A DNA stretch of 64,000 nt from Rhizophlyctis rosea (Eukaryota; Chytridiomycota; Chytridiomycetes; Rhizophlyctidales; Rhizophlyctidaceae), in assembly GCA_027596075.1 (NCBI GenBank), contig JADGJC010000047.1, forward strand, positions 28,724-92,723. Direction: 5' to 3'. The translations under genes were made by a program, and so were the position numbers. This document shows positions 25,201 to 35,500 of the stretch, piece after piece. The notes beneath the pieces were generated by a model, which had not been told where the DNA came from, searched no databases, and saw only the letters and a program-made list of their open reading frames with translations. The first letter of the stretch is position 1; the number at the start of each line of letters is the position of its first letter.

Positions 25201-26176
25201 TTTGTGGTGAAGAATTGGGTGGAGACCGTTGGGATCCATCTGTGGGTGTGGTATGGTTTAGTTAGAAATTGTAAATGATAGTTGAAATGCATCGAACGCA
25301 AACCCTTTTCCTCCTTCCACCCGAAAATCAATACTCACTCATTCAACAATTTACTCTTAAAAGCCAAACACTGATTCTTCAAAATCCCCTGAAACTCCTC
25401 CACACTCATCGGCAAAACCCCCTCCGAAAAGACTCCCACATCAACAATCCGACTCTTCTCAAACCTGTCAACATAAATCCCCAACACATCCAACATAACC
25501 GGATTCGTTATAAACAAATTCTCCTCCATATAAGCCTTCGTTTCCCGCACCGTCTCATGCCACGGCACGGGCGCGCGCGCAATGCGCGGTTGATAAGGCG
25601 GTATGGGTGGTGGTATCGAGAGACGATGCTGTTCGTGTGGATCCAGCAAGATGTAATCAACGATAGATTTTCGGAGCGCGGTTGTGTAGTCTGATTGGAC
25701 TTCGCGGAGGATGGATGTGCGTGTTGGTGTTAGGGGGTCCGAGGAGAGGTATTTTTGCGGAATGCGGGCGTGGAAGCCGGTGAGGAGGTGGGATTCCATG
25801 GGGGCGACGGCGTCGTCGGGGATACCGCGGGTGACGTAGAAGTGATAGCGGTGGTCGGGGGAGAGTTGTTTGGCAAAGTTTTCGGAGGCGAGGTCGTAGG
25901 GGTCGAGGATGGGTGGGGAGAAGGGTTGGGGCGGTGGCGTTTCGGTTAGGGAGGAGCCGTAGAGGAGTGTTATGCGGGATTCGGGGGAGATGGGGCGGGA
26001 TTCGGGGAGGGGAGATGTGGAGGGAAGGGGTGGAGGAAGGGGCGATCTGATCGTAGTATTGAATTTAGTGCATGTGCCATGTTCGCCTTATGGTTTGAAA
26101 CACTTTACCGTCTGGAGCTCCCACTCTTCGGTCTCTTGTTACCCGCGTCTAGCCCTGTTAAACGATAGAAACTCAT
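13276..26176 (-). CDS. DNAH7: Axonemal inner-arm dynein heavy chain, DNAH7 type
   Basis: About 13 inferred exons encode roughly 3,965 residues, the size of single-headed inner-arm dyneins. Exon 1 (from ATG 26176, [10 protein letters not shown]) joins in phase to a Pro/Ser-rich segment. The tail and linker follow ([30 protein letters not shown]). The motor ring shows four P-loops: AAA1 [13 protein letters not shown] (~1270), AAA2 [11 protein letters not shown] (~1545), AAA3 [13 protein letters not shown] (~1900) and AAA4 [10 protein letters not shown] (~2265). Between AAA3 and AAA4 is an EF-hand-like [13 protein letters not shown], also known in DNAH7. The coiled-coil stalk and microtubule-binding domain ([24 protein letters not shown]) lie near 2500-2770. 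The C-terminus has [20 protein letters not shown], and a tiny last exon (to 13276) supplies LQLSEA. It powers flagellar beating in zoospores. Confidence 0.95.
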
Positions 26177-26188
26177 GAGCACATGGAT

Positions 26189-27181
26189 TCATTCGCCTTG
26201 ACGATCGGAGTCCTTGCTAATAGCGAATGTGACCATACCAGCAGGCTTCTCTCCACCGCCACCGGGCCTTTTCCCCAACACTTTCACGCTCAGATCCGCT
26301 GCCCAAGGACTATAGTTGTTACCGATGGTATCCGATACCGCCCGATGATGTCTTTCTTCTTTAAAAGGGGCCGCACGGGTCCACGAAAAGTGTTTCAGTA
26401 GAGGTGGAACATCCTGTGGAGATAGCTCGGGGAGGAACACCTGATTGTGGGAGGCAAGTGCGTTGAGCTTTTACTAGAGCCAAACGACTGATTTCTATCT
26501 GCCAGAATAAGATCTTACCTCCTCCGTCAGTTCCTCTTTCTTGACTTCGGGAGGAGCTGCAGATGGTGCTGGCTTCTTTGCAGGAGCAGCAGTGGCTGGT
26601 TTGTTTGCAGCGACTAAAATCCCGATCAAATCTGTCATTTTCATTCCTGCGGCGGCGGATTTGGTCTGTTCTCCCGTCGATGCGCAGACAATAAGAGGTG
26701 ACGTTTAGGTGCAGCATGGGATAATTTTTTGAGCGGGTAAGACATCAGTCGCAGTCATTCCAGAATGGGTACATAAGCAGACGTCATCTTACCCTCTCTC
26801 CCAAGGGGCTATCGGCATCGATTGCAACCCCTTCATCTGAATGGGCAGACTGCGGCTTCTTCGCCATTGCTCCCATAAGGTTCAACATATTGGGCGAGAC
26901 CAAGGGCGGAGCGCCCAGTATGATGTATGCGGAATTACAGTTGTTGCGGACACTGCCAGCAGCAACTGCAGTTTGTGCCTGCCAATCTAAGTCCTACTCT
27001 CTACTCCCAACCAGGCAAAACTCAATGGGAACTCTTTGACGCAAAAGTTGAAAAATAGATGGTGTTGCAGAGTATCCAATACAATGGACCAGTATATGGC
27101 GCAATAGGCTACTGCAGGATGCATGGCTACCCTCGATCTGAATTTGAGGGCTCCGGCGGCCGTGATTGACGGTCCGATCAT
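26189..27181 (-). CDS. Four-exon protein of unknown function just upstream of dynein
   Basis: I do not recognise the family. Exons 27181-27131, 26978-26793, 26665-26519 and 26440-26189 join at GT-AG sites, all in phase 0, giving 211 residues. The N-terminal part contains NSAYIILGAPPLVSPNMLNL. An Ala/Pro/Lys-rich linker follows (about 100-130), then a compact C-terminal part with FLPELSPQDVPPLLKHFSW and GNNYSPWAADLSVKVLGKRP. No transmembrane helix or signal peptide is visible. Its TGA (26189-26191) is 12 bases upstream of the dynein heavy-chain ATG on the same strand. The dynein promoter must therefore lie inside this gene, or the two share a transcript. An axonemal role is a guess from position only. 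Confidence 0.6.
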
Positions 27182-28204
27182 AACTTGTCAATGTCCGGAA
27201 GCCTGGCCGTGCCAAAAAAGTCACTCCACCTCATCAAAACTGACTACCTCTAGCACTTCAAGCAAACACAACCACATCAAGACTCCAGCGCTTGGTGTAC
27301 GTCGATAAATCTGCAGCAAGTGCTCGTCATAAAGATCGGTTGGATTTCTGATACACACACCGCTCCCTGATAAATTCACTGACATGGCATGAGAATCACT
27401 GTATCCCAGGCGTCCGCCAAGTTGTCATATATGAAACATGGACCTCCGCTTTGTGAAGGACCGAGGCAAACGGCTTCAGTTTTACACTCATGGCTGGTCT
27501 CCATAAGACTATTCCTGTTGCGCACGCGAGCGTCCTAGTCAGACCACGTCATATGTAAATCCCTCACTCGACCAATCAGATCACTCCCAAGCCCCCCAGT
27601 GCAGGGTATAAATAGTGCCAGTGCACATCCAACTCATCACCAAGGCATTCCAAGGGATGCCGAGTCCCGTCAAATGATGCTAGCAATGACCTCTAGGGCA
27701 AGTGTTCAGAGCTGGTATGATGATGGGGCGGAGGTGTGGGCCTATCAGCAAGACCTTAGCGGCCCTCAGTGATAATCGGGTCTGGCCTTCTCCTTTTGTA
27801 TTTTTGCGACATGATACTGGTAATAACTCTTACACTGTTGCATGCATGAAGAATGGATATGTTATTGTTGGCAGGAGAGTGAGGAAGTTAAGGAGAACAG
27901 TGTCGCGCCGTCAGGGTCCTTGCAGGTTGACCACAAAATCACCATCTTGTCGTTACACAAAGATGAAGCTTCCACTCACTCCCACCGAGTCCCACGAGCC
28001 CAGCTTGCTTCTGCCTGGACCATTTTCACCTCACTTTTGCTCCCCGCACGATAATATTCCTTGCTGCTCGCCAGTTCTCACGACAATCCCAGAAGTCTGC
28101 GACATTAGTGCCACGTACTCATTGAGTCCTGCTCCATTTTGTTGCTCTATATCCCAGCCGCCGTACATTCACCCCTCCAGTTACCAGAATAAAACCACTC
28201 CACC
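27182..28204. other. Divergent intergenic region
   Basis: About 1 kb lies between the unknown gene upstream of dynein and an F-box-like/ankyrin gene. A good TATA-like element (tataaata) sits at 27608-27615 on the plus strand, but about 590 bases before the next ATG. The 169-codon open frame at 27702-28208 is not convincing as protein. Confidence 0.5.
27608..27615 (+). promoter_or_regulatory. TATA-like element
   Basis: gggtataaatagtgcc reads as a TATA box on the plus strand. If used, it would imply a long leader, possibly with an intron, before the ankyrin gene ATG at 28205. Confidence 0.3.
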
Positions 28205-29149
28205 ATGACCCACCATTACCTCCCTGACCCTGTACTGAGGGTAATAACCCTGTTCTGCCACCCTCTTACAGCCCACTATTTCCGCTCCGCATGCAAGCAC
28301 CACCACCGTGCTATTTCCGCTCTTGATACCCACGACGCCCTATTTGCCCACCATTACTTCGAAGACTCCGCTCTTGACTGTTGGCTCTGGGCTGCCCGCC
28401 AAGGCAACGTCAGAGATCTTCGCCGCCTCCTATCCATTCATCCCACCTACCTCCAAGACAACCCCGGCCGAAAGCACATGGCCCTAATGGAAGCAACACA
28501 GCATAACCATATTCAAGCCGTAACTTTCCTCTTGGACAATGCCACACCTCCTGTGATGCCCGATACCCCCGAATTCGTCTATGCAACCTTCAACCCCCTC
28601 TACGTCGCCTCCAAATACGGACACACCGAACTCATACACCTTCTCCTAGACCGCGGAACATGTCCCGTAGACCGGCGTCATTGGTTATATCCTATATCCC
28701 TCGCAGCCGAAAACGGGCACCTCGAAGCCGTCCAATGCTTCCTGTCTGCAAACCAGTCAGATCAAGCCACTTTGACGAGAGTAGCAGGGGCGGGAATGAA
28801 GGGAGCCATTGAAGGCGGTCATAATCGCATCATGGAGGAGCTGATCAATATAGGTGTGCTTGACATGAACTCCATATACCAGTTCGCCCATCATGCCGTA
28901 CGGAATCGCAACCCAGTAGCATTAGGTCTCCTCCTGGCAAACGGGGCCCGAGTGAATCAGTGGCTGTTGGATGAGTGCGTAATGCATAACGTGGGAGAGA
29001 TGGTCAGAATGGTGTTGGAGGCGGGCGATGGTTGGGATCCAAAGTGGCTGTCCCAAGCGTGCAAGACTGCAGAGGGGTTGGGAAGGGCGGAGGTTTTGGA
29101 GGTGGTTAGAAGCTACATGCAGGAGAGGGGGATTGTGGAAGTCTCATAA
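28205..29149 (+). CDS. F-box-like/ankyrin-repeat protein
   Basis: The uninterrupted product has 314 residues. Residues 5-30 (LPDPVLRVITLF) look like a degenerate F-box. About seven ankyrin-type repeats follow, with readable units such as ALMEATQHNHIQAVTFLLDN, PLYVASKYGHTELIHLLLDR and SLAAENGHLEAVQCFLS. The C-terminus is a helical repeat (EVLEVVRSYMQERG). The family is usually a substrate adaptor in SCF ubiquitin ligases, with ankyrin repeats binding the target. It has the same architecture as the broken gene at 8353-10260 but is intact. The start is the first ATG after an in-frame stop-rich leader. Confidence 0.8.
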   Translation: MTHHYLPDPVLRVITLFCHPLTAHYFRSACKHHHRAISALDTHDALFAHHYFEDSALDCWLWAARQGNVRDLRRLLSIHPTYLQDNPGRKHMALMEATQHNHIQAVTFLLDNATPPVMPDTPEFVYATFNPLYVASKYGHTELIHLLLDRGTCPVDRRHWLYPISLAAENGHLEAVQCFLSANQSDQATLTRVAGAGMKGAIEGGHNRIMEELINIGVLDMNSIYQFAHHAVRNRNPVALGLLLANGARVNQWLLDECVMHNVGEMVRMVLEAGDGWDPKWLSQACKTAEGLGRAEVLEVVRSYMQERGIVEVS

Positions 29150-29274
29150 AAGAGACAGTTTGTATCAATACGATAACTATAGTTTCTTTGTGATACATAT
29201 CCCGATGAGTTCACATTCGCAACGTTTGCATGTTTGCATTCTACGAACTCCGTGCACAACATACCGGATGAGAA

Positions 29275-29341
29275 GGGCCCAACTGGGATTCGGACCCGGG
29301 ACCGCAACAAGGGGTCCCGGGTTCACTTCCCGGTTAGGCCC
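29275..29341. repeat. Inverted pair of tRNA-Pro 3' fragments
   Basis: Two 29-base arms (29275-29303 and 29313-29341) are inverted copies of each other, matching at 23 of 29 positions. Each matches the T-arm plus 3' acceptor strand of the nearby tRNA-Pro (29510-29538): the left arm differs at 4 positions and the right arm at 2. They are separated by 9 bases and could form a long hairpin. Confidence 0.8.
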
Positions 29342-29509
29342 ATTCCCAAATCCCCAAGCTTCGGGCTTCGTATCTTACGCGATAGCTATGTTTGATTGAC
29401 ATTTCCGTGAAAATTGGACGAAATGGAGCCCCGAAAAAAGGGCAATGGATGGAAAAGGGTCCTTTTAAACAACCTTTGTGAAAAAAAAGGGGAGATGGAA
29501 GAAACAAAA

Positions 29510-29612
29510 GGGCCCAACCGGGAATTGAACCCGGGACCTCTCGCATGTCCGGAATCACGTGGTCACGTAATTCTTACCCGAAGCGAGAATCATACGACTA
29601 GACCATTAGGCC
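29510..29612 (-). tRNA. tRNA-Pro (anticodon CGG) with intron
   Basis: The acceptor stem pairs GGCCTAA (29612-29606) with TTGGGCC (29517-29511), with discriminator C at 29510. The D-arm has TGGTCTAGTCGTATGA, the anticodon stem is CTCGC/GCGAG and the loop is TTCGGGT, giving anticodon CGG. A 31-base intron, starting TAAGAATTACGTGACC, interrupts the anticodon loop just 3' of the anticodon, the standard eukaryotic position. The T-arm is CCGGGTTCAATTCCCGG. Confidence 0.9.
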
Positions 29613-29743
29613 GCTTGTTGTTGATGTCGTTGAAATATTGCATATATCTTTGATCTCCACCATTGGGGAGGGGTTAGGAATCAATGTGAAGGAACTTTCC
29701 AAATGAACATTTTGGCGCAGTCTTCCAGTTCCAAACACCGAAG

Positions 29744-31208
29744 ATGGTTGTCTTGAACGAAGACATTTCCCTCAACATATTCCTAAACATCTCCTCTCCA
29801 GCGTGGGTCTCCCTAAGAGCATGTAGGGCGACATGCAAGTTATGGAGAACGCTTCTGGACCCCGACAAGGAGGTTCGTTGACTTAACTTGCCGCAAGCAC
29901 ACCAGCTCAGATGGTGTTGGACAATGTCAGCTGTAACCCCAGCTACTTGTGGCGCTGACCACTCAACGCTGCACAAGCGCCATATTCAGCATACCCAACT
30001 TGTGCTAGCGTTATTTGTGCCACAAACTTTTGATAATTCCTTAGCCTTACTTTCTCTCTGTTTTCTGCTCACTCGGTAGGGAATATGGCGCCAGTTGTTA
30101 AAAGCCCATTTCGACTTTACTCCTCATGGAAACGTCAGTATGCTCGTCGACGCATGGGAGGCGAGGGTGGAGGATAACCTGTATGGACCAACTGGCTCCA
30201 TCAAACCTCTCGGAGGCTTTTTTGAGGAAGACTTTACAAGCTGGACATTGGTTCAAGGGTGAGTTGAACCATCATTTGATACCCACGTCATCGTCACGGA
30301 AGTATTGATAAAGCTTCATAACATCAAACTCCCGCTGCAGTCATAGTCCCATTCATTTCCTTCCTTCTCAATATGGTTACTTGTCCTCTCCACCGTCAGA
30401 CTGGCCAGCCGCACGATTCACAAAGGAAGCGTACACCCTCTACTGGGACTTATCATACATCCTCCTCCTCCAACAAGTGCCCGACCTATTTGAACGAGAC
30501 GATGATCACGACATATATGATCACTGCTTCATCCTCCGATGCAATGAAACGGGACCCACCAACAGGATAGGATTGGACACATCAGTTCCTCAGGCATTTA
30601 AGTTCCACGCCGATGTGCTGAGCTATGAAAACGACAGATTCAAAGCGGGTTTTCATCGACAAGGAGATCAAACCTGGATAGACAATGACGGTCCCAATAA
30701 CCTCTCCTTGGCCGTCCGTGACGCGAGAACCCGCAACGAAGGCAACGAATCCTCCCAATCTATTGCAGCCCTCACCACCACACTTTTCTTCCCAACCATC
30801 AAGACACCTCTTCCCACCATCTTCGCCCTGCACAAAAACCTCCCACCATCCGCCCATAACTGGAGCGAGCCCTTTACCTACTGCGATCCAGAAGACCATG
30901 AGGAAATGGACGAAGAAGATGAAACGTGTTTTCTATCGAAGCATAGAAGCATTGCGATGAGTTTAGTGGTGGATGCTGGGATGGAGAGGGAGTCGTTGGT
31001 TAGGTGGGATGGCAGGTGGACTGATGCGGATTATCAGTGGCAACCTGTTATGATGTGGGGACGGAGGAGGAATTGTGGGAGGAGGGTGGTTGGGTTTTTG
31101 GGTGCGCATAATAGATGGCGGTGGAAGCTCAAGATTGATGAGACCCCCCATTTCAGGTTGAACAATGAAGTGCACGTCCTTTTTATCGCCCGGCTCGGTG
31201 ATATATGA
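29744..31208 (+). CDS. F-box protein
   Basis: Three inferred exons (29744-29872, 30080-30258, 30341-31208) join at GT-AG sites with matching phases, giving 391 residues. Residues 5-50 form a clear F-box (NEDISLNIFLNIS, then SLRACRATCKLWRTLLDPDKE spliced to GIWRQLLKAHF). The middle section includes ARFTKEAYTLYWDLSYILLLQQ and an acidic stretch (EDHEEMDEEDE). The C-terminus is beta-rich and tryptophan-rich (MWGRRRNCGRRVVGFLGAHNRWRWKLKID). It is probably a substrate-recognition subunit of an SCF ubiquitin ligase, with an unidentified target-binding part. The large third exon alone would miss the F-box. Confidence 0.75.
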
Positions 31209-31356
31209 TAATGTATTACATACCGGGCTTTTCAAAAAGCAGACTCCTATATAGTCACAGGCGATTTACAGAAATATACAACATCGTTTAACAGTTGAAA
31301 CTTCTCCGACATCCCATCAGACAGCCTCTACCACCACCGCCCATCATTGCTTGAAA

Positions 31357-32121
31357 TCACATCCCTGCAACCCTAATATCCCCCTTCCCAATCAAACTAC
31401 TAATCGCCATATTCAGAATCAAACTAACCGGACTCAATATCGCAATCGTATTGTTGATCCTTCGTGCCTTCAACGAGAAACCCCCAGGTGTAGACTTATC
31501 CCCGGCCTTAGGAGACAAGGAAAATAAGTAACACGAGAGAATAATAGCAAGAGACGAGGTGATGAAGGCTGCGATGGAGAGCGTGATGATGATGGGATCT
31601 TGACGACCGCCGGGGCTGAATGCTGCGATGAGGAGGCCGATGTAGAGGGAGAGGTTGCTGTGGGTGGGGTGGGGTTAGTTCGAGGACGGGGGGCGATTTG
31701 GGTGGAGCGTTGGTAGGAGTGACTTACGAGAAGCTGGTAATTTGTTGGAGAGGATGTACAGATCAAATGCGTTAGTAAAAATAGCACCAGAACGCGTCGA
31801 CGCGTGCTAGTAGTAAACAAAACTTCCCCCTCCCACCATACCTACCTGACAACACCATTCGTAGCAGACTTGATAGAACTATACGCGTTGGCCTACATCA
31901 TATCCATTCAAAACTCCACGCCTAACCTCCCAAATCATTAAAAAACGCGAAAACCCCACCTCCTGCGCCGGAATAAACTGACTAAGATTCAAGTCATCCG
32001 CCACCTGCATGAGCTTCTCCGTCTTGCCCATTTCGACGTCTTTCAATAGGGATGCCCCTTCCTGTGGGTTGGTAGGAGGGGGGTTGAGCGCTGCTGCTGC
32101 GGCTGGAGATACTTTGGACAT
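31357..32121 (-). CDS. Small membrane protein, distantly ninjurin-like layout
   Basis: Exon 1 (from ATG 32121, MSKVSPAAAAALNPPP) carries a soluble N-terminus. A short exon holds ANAYSSIKSATNGVV. The last exon holds hydrophobic segments NLSLYIGLLIAAF, DPIIITLSIAAFITSSLAIILSCYLF and INNTIAILSPVSLILNMAISSLIG, ending at 31357. The product has about 150 residues. A 6-base optional microexon (CTTCTC, adding two residues) also keeps the frame. An N-terminal amphipathic part followed by two strong membrane helices, with a short loop and a similar second-helix pattern, resembles animal ninjurins. This is a weak similarity by eye, and the family is otherwise unrecognised. Confidence 0.6.
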
Positions 32122-32534
32122 GGTTTGGTATGTTCAGGGTATGGACAGGTCTGAAAGGGAAGATGAAGTGGATTGGGAATCTTGAGAAAAGATGGGATCT
32201 TGAAGCAAACCCAGCGGCACGGAGGCTGTGACAACTCAGAAAGCCTGTTGTACACTTGTGTAACATGTCTCGGAGGTGGACCTTTGTCCCACGCCTGCCT
32301 CCGTTCATGGACCCTCGCGTTCATCGACTCAACATCCCGTCGTCCATTCCAAGTCCACCCAACACACTACAGGTATAATTTGAACAGCAAATTTGCAAAT
32401 ATTATTGCACTACCCTATCTCCGCTATGCAAAAGCGCGACGCAGCTATATACGCCTCCCTATGCAAAAGACGCAAAGCACGACTATCTCCATCTACATAC
32501 CTCCCAAAACCTCCGCCACCCACCCTTTCCCAAC
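32122..32534. other. Intergenic, pyrimidine-rich end
   Basis: Between two minus-strand genes. It contains the promoter of the small membrane-protein gene and the C-rich 3' flank of the RRM/coiled-coil gene. No coding feature is supported. Confidence 0.5.
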
Positions 32535-35500
32535 CTAACAAACCAACACCAACGGCGCCCCAGCACCACCCCCAACCCACTTCTCCACAACCTTCCTACA
32601 CTCAAAAACTTCCCCAACAACCCTCCCCACCTCCTCCTCCCCACACTCCTCACCAAAACACCACCCAACCGCCTTCTCAAACTCCCCAACCATTTCCTCC
32701 AACACATCCGCACGCGAACGACGCTCCCTCTCCTCACCCCGGACCCTCATCGCTTCCCTCTCCCTCTCAACCCTCTCCACATCCGCCCTCAACTCCCCAT
32801 TCTCCTTCTTATACTTCTCCGTCAACGCCACCATCTTCTTCTCCATCTCCGCAACAACCCCTTCCAACTCCCTAATCCTCTCCTGCGCACCCGCAAGATC
32901 CCCGCTCAAATCATCGCGCTCCGCAATGGCCTCCTTCAAGGCGCTCTCCGCCTCCTTCATTGACATCACAGCACCCTCAAGCTCCTGCTCCATCCGTTCC
33001 ACCATGGCCGCCTCCCCCTTCAACCCTTTGATCTCCGCAACCTTCTCGTCAACCTCCGCCCTCAACAAACGGATCTCATCAGCATCCGCCTTCTCCCGCT
33101 CCTCCTCCCTCTCCTTCGCTCCCTTCAGCTCCGCCTTCACCCTCTCAACATCTCCCGTCCCCTCCTCAACCATACCCTTCAACTCCTTAATTTGCCGATC
33201 CTTCTCGTCATTCGCTGCCTGAAGCGCCACAACGATCTCCTGCGTCGTCTCGCTGGCCTCATTCAACCGATCCTTATCAGCCATCAGGGCGACGTTCTCG
33301 GCCCGCAGCTGTTCGTATTTGATGTGCGCCTGCTTCAGGTCCTCCTCCTGGTTTTCGACAATCTTCTTCTGACGAGTGTTCTCCTTGTTCATTTCGCGCA
33401 TCTCCGACTCGCGCTGCTTGATATCACCCTTGAGCCGGGAGACCGTCCCTTGATGCGCCTTGCTCTCGGCCGCGATGCGGTCCTTCTCCCGCTGGAGTTC
33501 GCCGGTGTCCGCGCTGGCCTTTTGGTGCTGAATCTTGAGATTCTGCATCTCGTGCTGATGCTTCGCGTTCAAGTCCTGGATCTCGCGCAGGCGCCTGTTG
33601 TTCAGCTCGCTGAGTTCATTGTTCTTCTTGAACAATTGTTCCAGTTCGAGGGTTTTGGCGGCGAGGTCGCTCGTCATCTTGTCCAACTCGGAAGTGGAGC
33701 ACGGTGGGGCTTGTGCGCGATCCCGTTCATCGATCGCTTGCTGTTTCTGAGTCTGATGACAATCTGTCAGCGTCGAAACGAAAGTTCACACTAAATGCAA
33801 GACGGATGACATGCCTCCAAGTCAGAAAGCTGTTGCGCATGCTTCTCCTTCACCGTAGCCAGCTCCATTTGCAGCACAAGCAAGTCCTTGCTCGCATCCT
33901 TCAAGTCTGCGATACTTGCGTCCCTCTCATTGATCAACGATTCAAATTTGCTGTTGTCCGCGGTGAGCTGTTTGATGTGCAGGAGGTGTTCGCGTTCAGC
34001 CGCCTCGAGCTTGGATTTCTGTTATCAAAGGGGAAAAGTATATCAGTTCATAATGCCCCGCTCCGTCTCCTGAGGAAGTACTATACCTCCGCCTTCTGCG
34101 CCTTGCTTTTGACGTTCAGCTGTTGAATTTGCCTCTCGTAGTCTTTTCGCAGAGCTTCCTTTTCGTCTTTGACCTTTTGAAGATCGGCCTGAAGCTGCTC
34201 CTAAAGGCTAACGCTTAAGAAACGTGCTGGACCCTTGTTTGCTTGTGCAATCACATTGCGCACCTGAGGATTTGTCCCAGCAGTCTTGATTGCCTCCAAT
34301 TTTGCCGTCAGATCTGCGACGATCGTGTCTTTGTCGCGGAGCTCCTTGTCCTTTGACTGAATCTTCAACATGTAATGGTTCGTCAACTCGGCCATCTTCT
34401 TCTCCTACAATGGAAATGGTACCAAAAGCTTTAGACATCATCCAATGAACCTGAAGTTACATTCAACCGCAGCCCCTTCGGCAATTCCTCACCCGAAGCG
34501 CGGCCACCTCCATTGCACGAGTCATCATGTAAGTGTCGAACGTCTTTTGCAACAGCTGGGACGAGTTCCGCTCATGATGGGGGTCTTATAAACAAACCGA
34601 ACGAAGAAAACATACCCAATCGGTCTCGTCGCCTTCGACAATTTCCAATGGTTGGATGCTTTCGGTTTTTGGTTTAATGGATTCCGGCCAGATGTTGTAT
34701 CCAGGACCTTTGCTGGCATCGAAGGTCGGATAGTTGACCGGTACGCCCATCTTCAACTTTTCGGTTGCGGGCAAGGTGTTCTCCTCGCTTGGTATCGCTT
34801 CCAGCTTGGAGGGAGAAGCTGATGAGGCTCGCGTCTGACGGAGCTCCCCCACTGATTTGCCCTGCTTTCCAGACGGTGAAGGCGACCTCGCCTCTGGAGG
34901 TGCTGATGACGCTCGTCCCTGAGGCATTTTCTCCAGTGTTTTGACCTCCATGTCAGGCCGACGAGGCCAGGACCATCCTTTCTTGCCCTTCTCTGGAATG
35001 TCAGACGCCGCCGGCTCTTCCACAATCTTGCTTTCTTGCCCGTCAAGCGTTTGCGAGACATCCAACACCATCCCCTCCCCATGCTCGCCCTCGTCGGCGT
35101 CATTTGAAGACTTCACCGATCCGCCAATGCCAAGCTTGCCCAACGTGAGAAGATTCTTCAGCGTCACCAACGCCGCGGACGTTGTCTCCGACGCGGAGAA
35201 TCGGATGTACACATTGCCGCTGGACTGACTGATGTTTTCGAACCCCTGCAAACCGGCGAACAGGACTCTGAGGATCTCCTGCGGCGCATTGGAGACGTGG
35301 ATGCAATTTGCGCCCTTTGGGTGATGGAGAAAGACCGATGTCGTTGACCGGATGAACTCTTTGGCAAGCCGTATGACCTCGTCGATGTTGGGCATCCTTA
35401 CGGTTGGATATTGGCTGTTGAAGTTGCTGGGTGCCGGTGCAATCAGCGCCCTCGGAGAGCGCGGCGCCCACCCTTGTCCCTCCGGGTGAAACTCAGGGGC

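Noticed and set aside
27702..28208. 168-codon plus-strand open frame ahead of the ankyrin gene
   Set aside because: It ends at the ankyrin start codon, has no recognisable features and is probably leader sequence.
32393..32875. Pro/Ser-rich 160-codon plus-strand open frame
   Set aside because: Antisense to the coiled-coil C-terminus; its composition only reflects the C-rich strand.
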